A DNA stretch of 64,000 nt from Dehalococcoidia bacterium. GTDB lineage: Bacteria > Chloroflexota > Dehalococcoidia > SM23-28-2 > HRBIN24. The stretch spans positions 58,902-122,901 of the forward strand of contig JAVVHA010000003.1 in the NCBI GenBank assembly GCA_032249735.1, read 5' to 3'. The translations under genes were made by a program, and so were the position numbers. This document shows positions 20,431 to 28,396 of this stretch, one piece after another. Numbering within the stretch: position 1 is the stretch's first letter; each line of letters begins with the position of its first letter. The notes beneath the pieces were generated by a model. That model saw only the letters and a list, made by a program, of their open reading frames with translations, did no database searches and was not told where the DNA came from.

Positions 20431-20799
20431 ATGTCTACAGAGAGGGTGAGAAGGGGCCTCCTCCTCTTCCTGGCGCGCGCCCTGGGGGAAGAGGAGGTGA
20501 AAGCGGCCTTAGGCGGAGACCCCCGCTGCCCCTCCCTTCGCCTGGACGGGGAAGCGCTGGGACGACTGCGCCGGCTGGCTGGAGCCAGGCTGGAACACCT
20601 GCGGAGATGGCTGGTGGCGGAGGCAGCGGCCAGCGACGACGTGCATGACCTATCATCCGCCCTGCGTTACTTGAGGGAGCGCCTGCAGGACCTCTCGCCT
20701 GTGCTCACGCCAGAGGACATAGGAAAGCTGTGGGAGGAGCTAGAAGGGGAGGCGCAGGCATGGCTCCTTCGGTTTGACCGTGAGGAGGGCGGTGACTAG
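20431..20799 (+). CDS. conserved-looking hypothetical protein, helical
   Basis: A 122-residue, highly charged protein with no membrane segment or signal peptide; Leu/Arg/Glu-rich helical stretches predominate (LGRLRRLAGARLEHLRRWL, ALRYLRERLQDLSPV). I do not recognise a family. It lies 75 bases before ileS in the same direction and has a hairpin (20802-20820) just after its stop. Confidence 0.6.
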   Translation: MSTERVRRGLLLFLARALGEEEVKAALGGDPRCPSLRLDGEALGRLRRLAGARLEHLRRWLVAEAAASDDVHDLSSALRYLRERLQDLSPVLTPEDIGKLWEELEGEAQAWLLRFDREEGGD

Positions 20800-20801
20800 A
20801 C

Positions 20802-20820
20802 TTATCGCCGGAGGCGATAA
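20802..20820 (+). terminator. hairpin between the unknown gene and ileS
   Basis: A perfect 8-base stem TTATCGCC / GGCGATAA with a GGA loop starts two bases after the stop of the upstream gene. No U tract follows, so it may be an attenuator, a processing site or a weak terminator rather than a classic intrinsic terminator. Confidence 0.4.
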
Positions 20821-20862
20821 AGCTCGTTCAGGCGGGGCCAGCGTCCCAGCCGATATCCGTCG

Positions 20863-23800
20863 GTGCCACAGGCCATGGGGACCATCTTTGAGCCCGTCGA
20901 TGCCAAGGTGAGATTCCCCAGGCTGGAGGAGGAGATCCTCCGGTTCTGGCGGGAGCATGACATCTTCCGCAAGAGCGTAGAGCAGCGGCCAGCCGACCGC
21001 CAGTTCACCTTTTACGAGGGGCCTCCCTACGCCAACGCTAGCCCCGGCATTCATCACGTCCTGGCACGGGTGTTCAAGGATGTGATAGTCCGTTTCCGCA
21101 CCATGCAGGGATACCGCGTGCCCAGGCGGGCGGGCTGGGACACCCACGGCCTGCCGGCGGAGCTGGAGGTGGAAAAGCAACTGGGCATCACCACCAAGAC
21201 GGACATCGAGGAGAAGGTGGGCATAGCTGAGTTCAACCGCCTCTGCCGCGAGAACGTCATGCGCTATCTGCAGGAGTGGGAGGCCCTCACGGAGCGCATC
21301 GCCTTCTGGCTGGACATGGAGAAGGCCTATGTCACCTACCGCAACGAGTACATCGAGTCGTGCTGGTGGGTGCTGAAGCAGCTGTGGGACAGGGGCCTCA
21401 TCTACCGCGACTACCGTACCACGCCCCATTGCCCCCGCTGCGACACCACCCTCTCCGACCATGAGGTAGCCCAGGGCTACCGGGAGGACACCCCCGACCC
21501 TTCCATCTGGGTCAAGTTCCCCCTGCGGGAGGAGGGGAGGCGACGGTTAGCCCATCTCATCGGCGAGGGGAAGGCCATATACCTCGTGGCCTGGACCACC
21601 ACCCCCTGGACCCTGCCTGGCAACACGGCCCTGGCCGTGCACCCGGACGCCCAGTACGCCTTGGCCCAAGTGGGGGAGGATGTGCTGGTGATGGCCTCCT
21701 CCCTCCTGCCTCTGACGGTAGAGGAGTTCCAGATCTTGGCCACTGTGAGCGGCCAGGAGCTGGTGGGCCTGCGGTATGAGCCCCTGTTCGATGCCGTTGC
21801 TTGGGGGACAACCCCCATGTGGTTCGACCCGGCCCAAGGGGGCAAGCTTGTGCCGGCCCCCCCCACAGGGGTGGAGAAGGCCTACACGGTGGTGGCCGCC
21901 GACTTCGTCTCCCTGGAGGAGGGGACGGGCATCGTCCACATCGCCCCTGCCTTTGGTGGGGAAGACTTCCAGCTGGGGAGGCAGGAAGGTCTCCTCTACC
22001 TCCAGCCGGTGAATACCCGGGGCCAGTTCGTCGGGGGCCCCTATGGTGGGAAGTTCGTCAAGGACGCCGATGAGGCCATCATGGAAGAGCTGCAGCGGCG
22101 GGGCCTTCTGCTGCGGCGGGATGTGGTGCTGCACACCTATCCCTTCTGCTGGCGGTGCGGCACCCCCCTCATCTACTACGCCAAGCCCAGCTGGTACATC
22201 CGCACCACGGCCAAGAAGGAGCGGTTGGTGGAGCTGAACCGCCAGATCAACTGGTACCCCTCCCATATCCGCGAGGGGCGGTTTGGGCGTTGGCTGGAGA
22301 ACAATGTGGACTGGGCCATATCCCGCGAGCGGTTCTGGGGTATCCCCCTCCCCTTCTGGGAGTGCGGGGCCTGCGGCCAGCAGGTCTGCATCGGCTCGGT
22401 GGAAGAGCTGCGGCAAAGGGCTGTGGACCAAGAGGCGGCAAAGGCCCTGCCCGATCTACACCGCCCCTATGTGGACGCCATAAGGCTGCGCTGCCCCAGC
22501 TGCGGCGGGGCCATGTCCCGCGTGCCGGAGGTGGCTGACGTCTGGTTCGATTCCGGGTCCATGCCCTATGCCCAGTGGCACTATCCCTTCGAGAACCGGG
22601 AGGAGTTCCAACGCTCCTTCCCCGCTGACTTCATCTGCGAGGGCATCGACCAGACGCGGGGCTGGTTCTATACCTTGCACGCCCTCTCCACCCTCCTGTT
22701 CGACTCCGTGTGCTTCCGCAACTGCCTGTGCTTGGAGCTCATCCTGGACGAGAAGGGCGAGAAGATGAGCAAATCGCGGGGCAACGTGGTGGAGCCCTGG
22801 CCGGTCATCGAGGCCCACGGGGCGGATGCCATGCGCTGGTATATGTTCACCAGCTCGCCACCCTGGGTGCCGCGGCGCTTCTCACCCGCTCTGGTGGCCG
22901 AGTCCCTACGCCGCTTTCTCCTCACCCTTTGGAACACCTACGTGTTCTTCGTTACCTACGCCAACTTGGACGGCTTCCACCCTAAGCGGTCGCCCTCAGG
23001 GCGCCCCAGCGTGCTGGACCGTTGGATCATCTCTGAGCTGCATCAGCTGGTGGCCCAGGTGACCCGCGAGCTGGAGTCCTACAACCCCACCGACGCCGGC
23101 AGGGCCATCCAGGAGTTCGTGGACGACCTTTCCAACTGGTATGTGCGGAGGAGTCGGCGCCGCTTCTGGAAGTCGGAAAACGACGAAGACAAGCTGGTGG
23201 CCTACCATACCTTGTACACCTGCCTGGTGACGTTATGTAAGCTGCTGGCCCCCTTCACCCCCTTCGTGGCCGAGGCCATGTACCAGAACCTAGTGCGGCG
23301 GGTGGACCCAGAGGCGCCGGAGAGCGTACATCTTTGCGATTGGCCCCAGGCCGATCCCGCTCAGGTGGACGAGGGCCTCATGGCCGATATGCGCCTGGCC
23401 ATGCGCATCACCAGCCTTGGGCGGGCCGCCCGCAGCAAGGCGGGCATCAAGGTGCGCCAGCCCCTCTCCCGCTTGGTGGTGAGGACGCGCCATGCGGTGG
23501 AGAGGGAAGCCCTGCAGACCCTCGCCTCCCTTATCCTGGAGGAGCTGAACGTTAAGGAGCTACGCCTAGCAGAGGGGGAGGAGGATCTGCAAGGGCTGAC
23601 GGTGGCCAGCGACGACGCTGGCTATGCAGTGGGGGTGGACACCGTTATCACTCCTGAGCTGGCCCAGGAGGGGCTGGCTAGGGAGCTGGTCCACCGCATA
23701 CAGAACATGCGCAAGGCGGCGGGGCTGGAGATCGCCGACCGCATCATCGTCTACTACCAGGGGTGGGAGGGGCTGCGGGAGGTGCTGGCCCGCCACGGCG

Positions 23801-23925
23801 ATTACGTGCGCCAGGAGACCCTTTCGGTGGAGGTGGTGGAGGGGCCTCCACCCGCCGGGGCCTACCAGGAGGAGCAGAAGCTAGACGGCCATCAGGTGGT
23901 GCTGGCCGTGCGGCGGGTGAGGTGA
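20863..23925 (+). CDS. ileS: isoleucyl-tRNA synthetase, type 2 with GXHH signature
   Basis: A 1020-residue class I synthetase from GTG 20863; ATG 20875 is the other option. The order is a catalytic domain, the editing insertion (TTTPWTLPGNTALAVHP), the KMSKS loop EKGEKMSKSRGNVVEPW, an anticodon-binding region and a long C-terminal domain. The overall sequence (GWDTHGLPAELEVEKQLG) fits the eukaryote-like type 2 IleRS. The HIGH motif reads G-I-H-H (residues 62-65, bases 21046-21057) instead of H-x-G-H. Published biochemical work on type 2 IleRS linked this swapped GXHH form to mupirocin hyper-resistance; that property is inferred here. Confidence 0.96.
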   Translation: MPQAMGTIFEPVDAKVRFPRLEEEILRFWREHDIFRKSVEQRPADRQFTFYEGPPYANASPGIHHVLARVFKDVIVRFRTMQGYRVPRRAGWDTHGLPAELEVEKQLGITTKTDIEEKVGIAEFNRLCRENVMRYLQEWEALTERIAFWLDMEKAYVTYRNEYIESCWWVLKQLWDRGLIYRDYRTTPHCPRCDTTLSDHEVAQGYREDTPDPSIWVKFPLREEGRRRLAHLIGEGKAIYLVAWTTTPWTLPGNTALAVHPDAQYALAQVGEDVLVMASSLLPLTVEEFQILATVSGQELVGLRYEPLFDAVAWGTTPMWFDPAQGGKLVPAPPTGVEKAYTVVAADFVSLEEGTGIVHIAPAFGGEDFQLGRQEGLLYLQPVNTRGQFVGGPYGGKFVKDADEAIMEELQRRGLLLRRDVVLHTYPFCWRCGTPLIYYAKPSWYIRTTAKKERLVELNRQINWYPSHIREGRFGRWLENNVDWAISRERFWGIPLPFWECGACGQQVCIGSVEELRQRAVDQEAAKALPDLHRPYVDAIRLRCPSCGGAMSRVPEVADVWFDSGSMPYAQWHYPFENREEFQRSFPADFICEGIDQTRGWFYTLHALSTLLFDSVCFRNCLCLELILDEKGEKMSKSRGNVVEPWPVIEAHGADAMRWYMFTSSPPWVPRRFSPALVAESLRRFLLTLWNTYVFFVTYANLDGFHPKRSPSGRPSVLDRWIISELHQLVAQVTRELESYNPTDAGRAIQEFVDDLSNWYVRRSRRRFWKSENDEDKLVAYHTLYTCLVTLCKLLAPFTPFVAEAMYQNLVRRVDPEAPESVHLCDWPQADPAQVDEGLMADMRLAMRITSLGRAARSKAGIKVRQPLSRLVVRTRHAVEREALQTLASLILEELNVKELRLAEGEEDLQGLTVASDDAGYAVGVDTVITPELAQEGLARELVHRIQNMRKAAGLEIADRIIVYYQGWEGLREVLARHGDYVRQETLSVEVVEGPPPAGAYQEEQKLDGHQVVLAVRRVR

Positions 23926-23927
23926 GG

Positions 23928-24551
23928 ATGCGGCAGGAGGGACCGCCCCATCCCCGGTGGAAGGCCCCACATGTGGGAGAGGTGCTGAGGCAGGCGCGCA
24001 GCCACCGCAACGTCTCTCTGGAGGAGGTGGCCCAGGCTACCCGCATCCCCATCAAGTACCTTCTGGCGCTGGAGGAGGGGGATATGTCCCGTCTGCCCTC
24101 GCCATCGTATGCCAGGGGGTTCGTCCGCACCTACGCCAGCTACCTGGGCCTGGACCCTGGGGAGGTCTTGGCCCTCCTGCCCAGAGACGAGGAGGAACCA
24201 AGGCTGCGCCCAATGACGAGGGTCAGGCCGGCACCTGGGATCTCCCGCCAGGCCATGAGCCTGCTGGCGGTGACGGGGTCCCTGGTGCTAGCCCTCGTCC
24301 TGACCCTGACGGTGGCTTGGGAGGGGAAGGGGCTGGCCCGTTGGGCCATGAGGCCTGGAGGTGTGGTGCCTCCCGTGGAGGGGAGGGAGCTGGTGGCGGC
24401 CATCTCTTCCCTGGAGGAGGGCGGTTTCCGCTTCCTGGTGGTGGATATGTCGCCCGAGGGGCAGGGCGAGGCGCGAGTGGTAGGCCAGACCCCTCCAGCC
24501 TGGACGATGGCGAAAAAGGAGCTGCCAGTGGTGCTGGTGGTGAGCAGGTGA
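23928..24551 (+). CDS. RodZ-like helix-turn-helix membrane protein
   Basis: A 207-residue protein starting at ATG 23928, two bases after the ileS stop with GAGGTGAGG before it. Residues about 18-85 are a Cro/RodZ-type helix-turn-helix (VGEVLRQARSHRNVSLEEVA, IPIKYLLALEEGDMSRLPSPSYARGFVRTYASYLGLDP). A single transmembrane helix follows (MSLLAVTGSLVLALVLTLTV). The short extracytoplasmic tail (ARVVGQTPPAWTMAKKELP, then VVLVVS) resembles one PASTA repeat. RodZ-type proteins link MreB or cell-shape machinery with the envelope; whether this one does so is not shown. Confidence 0.82.
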   Translation: MRQEGPPHPRWKAPHVGEVLRQARSHRNVSLEEVAQATRIPIKYLLALEEGDMSRLPSPSYARGFVRTYASYLGLDPGEVLALLPRDEEEPRLRPMTRVRPAPGISRQAMSLLAVTGSLVLALVLTLTVAWEGKGLARWAMRPGGVVPPVEGRELVAAISSLEEGGFRFLVVDMSPEGQGEARVVGQTPPAWTMAKKELPVVLVVSR

Positions 24552-25408
24552 GGGTGAGCCTAGGGCCCTGGGGGTGGCTAGGGGCCGGTTTGGGAGTGGC
24601 TGCGGGGTTGGTGGGCTACGGCGCCTGGCGATGGGTTCACCCCACACGCCTGCCCTGGCCACCACGTCCACGGGGGATGCCCACGGAGTTCGCCAGTCTG
24701 GATGGCACCCGCCTCCGCGGCCTGTGGCTGGGGGATGGCCCTGGCCCCACGGTCGTCCTCTGCCACGGGTACTTCCGCAGCCTGGCCGAGCCCTATGGGG
24801 TGGCCCTCGCCCTATGGGATGCCGGCTACCGCGTCCTTCTCTTCGACTTCCGCGCCTGTGGACGCAGCGATGGCTACTTTACCACCCTGGGCGCCCGGGA
24901 GGTGCTGGACGTGCTGGCAGCAGTGGAGGAGGCCCGAAGCCGGGGAGGGAGGCCCGTGGCCCTGCTGGGCATCTCCATGGGGGCAGCTGCAGCCATCTTG
25001 GCTGCCGCCCGCCACCCCTGTGTGGCGGCGGTGGTGGCCGACTCCCCCTACGCTGACCTGGCCGACCTGATGGCCCACCGTCTGCGCGTTGACATCCCCC
25101 TCGCACCTTTGCGCCCCTTGGCCCGGGCCAGCTGGCGCCTGGGGGAGCTGCTGGCGGCCTTCCGGGCCCGCGAGGTGAGGCCCGCTGATTGGGTGGGGTA
25201 CATCGCCCCTAGGCCCCTGTTGCTCATTTACGGGGAGCATGACTCCTTCGTGCCGCCCCATCAGCGGGAGGAGATGTTCCAGCGGGCAGGGGAGCCCAAG
25301 GAGATGTGGATAGCCCCGGGAAGCGACCACGCCATGGCCCGCTGGGACCATCCCCAGGAGTACCTGCAGAGGGTGTTGGGCTTCCTGAGAGGGGCCTTGG
25401 CGCCTTAG
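24548..25408 (+). CDS. membrane-anchored alpha/beta hydrolase
   Basis: A 286-residue protein starting at GTG 24548, overlapping the preceding stop as GTGA. An N-terminal hydrophobic segment (GWLGAGLGVAAGLVGYGAW) probably anchors it. The hydrolase core has the oxyanion motif VVLCHGYFRS, the nucleophile elbow LLGISMGAA (GxSxG), the acid in LLIYGEHDSF and the histidine in GSDHAMARWD. It resembles serine aminopeptidase S33 / BAAT-type hydrolases; the substrate is unknown. Confidence 0.88.
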   Translation: MRVSLGPWGWLGAGLGVAAGLVGYGAWRWVHPTRLPWPPRPRGMPTEFASLDGTRLRGLWLGDGPGPTVVLCHGYFRSLAEPYGVALALWDAGYRVLLFDFRACGRSDGYFTTLGAREVLDVLAAVEEARSRGGRPVALLGISMGAAAAILAAARHPCVAAVVADSPYADLADLMAHRLRVDIPLAPLRPLARASWRLGELLAAFRAREVRPADWVGYIAPRPLLLIYGEHDSFVPPHQREEMFQRAGEPKEMWIAPGSDHAMARWDHPQEYLQRVLGFLRGALAP

Positions 25409-25421
25409 GGCGGGAAGGCCC

Positions 25422-25718
25422 CTAGTCCGTGACTTGGATCACCTCGATGCGGTAGTCCACCAGCTCCATGTCCAGACGCTGGTGCTGTATATGGTCTACC
25501 ACCGCCGATAGGATCTGATGGACGTGACGCTGGGAGGGGGCGATGCAAGAAATGCCTAGGCAGACCATCTGCCAAAGGTCGTGGTCGTCCACCTCGGCCA
25601 CGGCGATGTTGAAGCGATGTCGGAGGCGATCAGTTAGGGAGCGGACGGCCTGCCTTTTGCCCTTGAGGGAGTGGTTCTCGGGCAGTCGTAGCCAGACCCG
25701 GCATAGGCCCACCGTCAT
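25422..25718 (-). CDS. DUF503 family protein (YlxP-like)
   Basis: A 98-residue protein. ATG 25718 (MTVGLCRVWLRLPENHSLKGKR) is the start because the DUF503 family begins at this point; the frame is open for 10 more codons. The segment RFNIAVAEVDDHDLWQMVCLGISCIA is characteristic. Members are small ferredoxin-fold proteins often near rbfA or translation genes; their function is not settled. It follows scpB closely and is convergent with the hydrolase. Confidence 0.88.
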   Translation of the reverse strand: MTVGLCRVWLRLPENHSLKGKRQAVRSLTDRLRHRFNIAVAEVDDHDLWQMVCLGISCIAPSQRHVHQILSAVVDHIQHQRLDMELVDYRIEVIQVTD

Positions 25719-25722
25719 GACA

Positions 25723-26295
25723 TCACCCCCGTCGCTGCGGGGGCCCATGGCCCATGTTGCCCTCGCTGGATGGGGAAGTCAAGGGGGGGAGGTCCTCGGG
25801 GCGCTCCAGGCCGAAGTGTTCCAGGAACTTGATGGTGGTCCCATAAAGGGGAGGACGGCCAGGGCCCGGCGCCCTCCCCACCTCTGCGATGAGGCCACGG
25901 GCCTTGAGGGTGGCCAGGGCCCGCTGACAGTCGACGCCCCGGATGGCCTCTATCTGGGCCCTGGTGATGGGCTGACGATAGGCGATGATGGCTAGGGTCT
26001 CCAGGGCACCACGGGGCAGCCGGTCGCGACGGTGCCGCCCCAGGAAACGCTCCACATAGGGGGACACCTCGGGGGCCGTCACCAGACGGACGCGGTCCCC
26101 CTGACGCTGCAGCCGAAGGCCCCGCCCCTTTAGGACGCGGGCCAGGTGCTGGAGGGCCTCCTCCACCTGGGCCGGGGAGGCCTCCAGGGCGGCGGCTAGT
26201 TGCCCCACCCGGACGGGGGCCTCGGCCACGAAGAGGAGGGCCTCCAGCGCAACAGCCAGGCTAGATAGCTCCCACCCCATGGCCCCCCAGGCCAT
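25723..26295 (-). CDS. scpB: segregation and condensation protein B
   Basis: A 190-residue protein with the two winged-helix domains of ScpB: EALLFVAEAPVRVGQLAAAL near the N-terminus and ETLAIIAYRQPITRAQIEAIRGVD in the second domain, ending PPLYGTTIKFLEHFGL. ScpB works with ScpA and SMC as the bacterial condensin. scpA is not next to it, which is unusual but not rare. ATG 26295 or the ATG at residue 7 could be the start. Confidence 0.93.
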   Translation of the reverse strand: MAWGAMGWELSSLAVALEALLFVAEAPVRVGQLAAALEASPAQVEEALQHLARVLKGRGLRLQRQGDRVRLVTAPEVSPYVERFLGRHRRDRLPRGALETLAIIAYRQPITRAQIEAIRGVDCQRALATLKARGLIAEVGRAPGPGRPPLYGTTIKFLEHFGLERPEDLPPLTSPSSEGNMGHGPPQRRG

Positions 26296-26319
26296 ATTAG
26301 GTGGGGGCGCCCTCAGGGG

Positions 26320-26454
26320 CTAGCGGGCCCGCGCGAAGGAGCAGAGGACGCAGGCCACCATCCCCTCCCCCGCCACCAGCGGCCCACCACACCAGGGACA
26401 ACGCGGCCGCGGGAACAGAGGTAGCCGCATCTGCATCGCCACCGCCCCCGCCAT
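26320..26454 (-). CDS. 44-residue zinc-ribbon protein under an SOS-like promoter
   Basis: A very small protein with one treble-clef or zinc-ribbon pair (RCPWCGGPLVAGEGMVACVLC). The start is ATG 26454 because AAGGAGG lies seven bases upstream; longer frames would run through the promoter. It is divergent from the capsid island and has its own strong promoter carrying LexA-like boxes. No function can be assigned; a DNA- or protein-binding adaptor, or an island regulator, is possible. Confidence 0.7.
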   Translation of the reverse strand: MAGAVAMQMRLPLFPRPRCPWCGGPLVAGEGMVACVLCSFARAR

Positions 26455-26470
26455 GCCTCTCCCTCCTTCA

Positions 26471-26482
26471 GAACCTTTGTTC
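26471..26482. promoter_or_regulatory. LexA-like box A (GAACCTTTGTTC)
   Basis: A perfect GAAC-N4-GTTC palindrome, the form of the SOS box in Bacillus and Actinobacteria. It covers the predicted transcription start of the zinc-ribbon gene, just downstream of its -10 element. Confidence 0.6.
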
Positions 26483-26484
26483 CC

Positions 26485-26513
26485 ATGATAGAACAAACAT
26501 TCTGGAAAGTCAA
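26485..26513 (-). promoter_or_regulatory. promoter of the zinc-ribbon gene
   Basis: On the minus strand TTGACT (26508-26513), a 17-base spacer and TATCAT (26485-26490): five of six consensus bases in each element. LexA-like box B fills most of the spacer. Transcription would begin near 26478. Confidence 0.75.
26491..26502. promoter_or_regulatory. LexA-like box B (GAACAAACATTC)
   Basis: One base off GAAC-N4-GTTC. It sits between the -35 and -10 elements of the minus-strand promoter, where a bound repressor would block RNA polymerase. Confidence 0.5.
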
Positions 26514-26527
26514 GTGCCACCCCGCCG

Positions 26528-26557
26528 TTGACGTCTATGGAACAAATGTTCTAGCAT
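26528..26557 (+). promoter_or_regulatory. promoter of the capsid operon
   Basis: On the plus strand TTGACG (26528-26533) is followed after 18 bases by TAGCAT (26552-26557). LexA-like box C lies inside the spacer. Transcription would start about 20 bases before the first gene of the capsid operon. Confidence 0.6.
26540..26551. promoter_or_regulatory. LexA-like box C (GAACAAATGTTC)
   Basis: A perfect GAAC-N4-GTTC palindrome between -35 and -10 of the capsid operon promoter. Together with boxes A and B it makes a divergent, jointly repressible control region. Confidence 0.65.
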
Positions 26558-26583
26558 CGGCCGTGTGAGGTTTATGGAAGGGG

Positions 26584-27060
26584 GTGAGGCGATTGGGCGA
26601 GGAGGAGTTGGCGGAGGTGAGGGCGGAGCTGGAGGCGCTGCAGGCTCAGGTGGCGGACGCCGAGGCGCGAGCCGCCCATTATCGGGAGGAGCGGGACCGT
26701 GCCCAGGCCGCCCTGCGGGAGGCTCAGTCTCGCCTGGCCCAGCTGGAGGAGGAGGTCTTGTCCCTGGGCAGGGAGGTGGAGGCGCTGCGAGGGCGGCTGC
26801 GGGAGGCCGTGCTGCGATATCGGGAGGCACGGCTAGCCGCCTCCCCCCATGTTCCTCCGGAGCTGGTGTCTGGGGAGAGCATCGAGGAGGTGGACGAGCG
26901 GTTCCGGGAGGCGGAGCGCATCGTCTCCCAGCTGCGGCGACGGCTGGAGGAGGAGGCGCAGTCCCGCCCTTTCCCTCTGGGGGCACCGCCACGCCGCCCC
27001 CCTGACCTCTCGGCCCTCAGCCCGCTGGAGAAGATCCGTCGCGGCCTAAGGAGGCTCTAG
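26584..27060 (+). CDS. coiled-coil protein, putative capsid scaffold
   Basis: A 158-residue protein from GTG 26584; a TTG three codons downstream is another candidate. Residues about 5-85 form a continuous heptad-rich coiled coil (EELAEVRAELEALQAQVADA and onward). The C-terminal half has a second helix (IEEVDERFREAERIVSQLRR) and a short terminal motif LSPLEKIRRGL. A long coiled-coil protein directly before the major capsid gene, 19 bases away, is the usual position and form of a phage scaffolding protein. The role is inferred from context, not from a recognised family. Confidence 0.7.
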   Translation: MRRLGEEELAEVRAELEALQAQVADAEARAAHYREERDRAQAALREAQSRLAQLEEEVLSLGREVEALRGRLREAVLRYREARLAASPHVPPELVSGESIEEVDERFREAERIVSQLRRRLEEEAQSRPFPLGAPPRRPPDLSALSPLEKIRRGLRRL

Positions 27061-27079
27061 AAGGAGGAGGTGAAGCGTT

Positions 27080-27967
27080 ATGGCTTTGACCCTGGCCGAA
27101 GCGGCCAAGCTCTCCAACGATATGCTCCTGGTGGGGGTCATCGAGACCATCGTCAAGGAGTCCCCCATCCTTCAGGTGCTCCCTTTCATCGAGATCGTGG
27201 GCAATGGCCTCACCTATAACCAGGAGGCCACCGCCCCGGCTGCCGCCTTCTACGACGTGGGCGACGTCTGGACCGAGTCCACCCCCACCTTCGAGCAGAA
27301 GACGGCCCAGCTGAAGATCCTGGGCGGTGACGCCGACATCGATAACTTCCTTCTGGCCACCAGGTCCAACATCCAGGACCTGGAGGCGGCCATCGTGCAG
27401 CTGAAGGCCAAGGCCGTGCGCCAGCTCTTTGAGGACACCTTCATCAATGGCGACTCCGCTGCCAACGCCAAGGCCTTCGATGGCATCGACAAGCTGTGCG
27501 ACCCTTCCCAGACCATCTCCATGGGGCCCAACGGGGGCACCCTCACCTTGGAGAAGCTGGACGAGCTCATCGACCTCATCAAGGGGGGAAAGCCAGACAT
27601 GCTCCTCATGAGCCGGCGCACCCGCCGCACCCTCAACCGCCTGGCCCGCCAGTCGGGCGCCTTCCTGGAGGCGGACCGCAACGAATTCGGGCAGATGGTC
27701 CAGTTCTACGATGGCATCCCCATCGGCATCTGCGACTACATCTCCGATAGCCAGACGGTGGGGACCGCCAACGACTGCTCCACCATCTATGCCCTCCAGT
27801 TCGGCGAGGGAGGGGTAGCGGGGCTCACCGCCCCCGGCGGCCTGCAGGTGGAGCGGGTGGGCAGCCTGGAGAGCAAGGACGCCACCCGTATCCGCATCAA
27901 GTGGTACGCAGCCATCGCTCTGTTTAACAAGGTCAAGCTGGCCAAGCTGGTAGGCGTGCGGCCATAA
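27080..27967 (+). CDS. phage major capsid protein, HK97-fold-like (epsilon15 gp7-type)
   Basis: A 295-residue protein with AAGGAGGAGGTG before its ATG. The sequence pattern is that of gp7/family-2048 major capsid proteins as I remember them: a helical N-terminus (LTLAEAAKLSNDMLLVGVIE), VKESPILQVLPF, GLTYNQEATAP, then ILGGDADIDNFLLAT, a long spine helix (DLEAAIVQLKAKAVRQLF, then EDTFINGD) and FDGIDKL. It should form the icosahedral shell. There is no N-terminal protease-cleaved delta domain, in keeping with a separate scaffold gene. A cargo-holding nanocompartment is an alternative use. Confidence 0.85.
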   Translation: MALTLAEAAKLSNDMLLVGVIETIVKESPILQVLPFIEIVGNGLTYNQEATAPAAAFYDVGDVWTESTPTFEQKTAQLKILGGDADIDNFLLATRSNIQDLEAAIVQLKAKAVRQLFEDTFINGDSAANAKAFDGIDKLCDPSQTISMGPNGGTLTLEKLDELIDLIKGGKPDMLLMSRRTRRTLNRLARQSGAFLEADRNEFGQMVQFYDGIPIGICDYISDSQTVGTANDCSTIYALQFGEGGVAGLTAPGGLQVERVGSLESKDATRIRIKWYAAIALFNKVKLAKLVGVRP

Positions 27968-27985
27968 CGGATGCGAGGTGACGCC

Positions 27986-28384
27986 ATGCCCGATGTGCGC
28001 ATCGATTCCCGTGGGGTGCCCAAGGCCCCGGTGTATGAGGTGACACCCCCCGTCCTCCACCGGGGCCCCCTCACCGCCCCCGACACCACCGATCCGACGG
28101 GGCCCGAGGCGGGGGTGGACTGTGCAGGCTACCGCGTGGTGCGGTTCGACATCGACACCAGCGGCAGCGCAGCCCTCACCGCCCTGGAGGTGCAGCTCTT
28201 GGTGTGGAACCCCACCGCCGGTCGGTATTTCGGGGGTGCCCGCCGCCGCTTCGAGGCCCAGGATCTGCAGGCCAATCCCAGCCCCAGCCTGGAGGCGGAG
28301 GTGCGGGGAGCCACCGTCTTTCTCAAGGTGGTGGACGCCCAGGCCAACGCCCTCTCCCTACGCATCTATGCTTCCCTGAGCTGA
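27986..28384 (+). CDS. hypothetical virion protein (decoration-like)
   Basis: A 132-residue protein; ATG 27986 is preceded by GAGGTGAC, and an in-frame ATG five codons upstream is less well placed. It has no signal peptide or membrane segment and appears beta-rich (YRVVRFDIDTSGSAALTALEV, VRGATVFLKVVDAQANALSL). The position just after the capsid gene suggests a head decoration or fibre base. The sequence itself gives no family. Confidence 0.6.
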   Translation: MPDVRIDSRGVPKAPVYEVTPPVLHRGPLTAPDTTDPTGPEAGVDCAGYRVVRFDIDTSGSAALTALEVQLLVWNPTAGRYFGGARRRFEAQDLQANPSPSLEAEVRGATVFLKVVDAQANALSLRIYASLS

Positions 28385-28396
28385 GGAGGGGACGAC

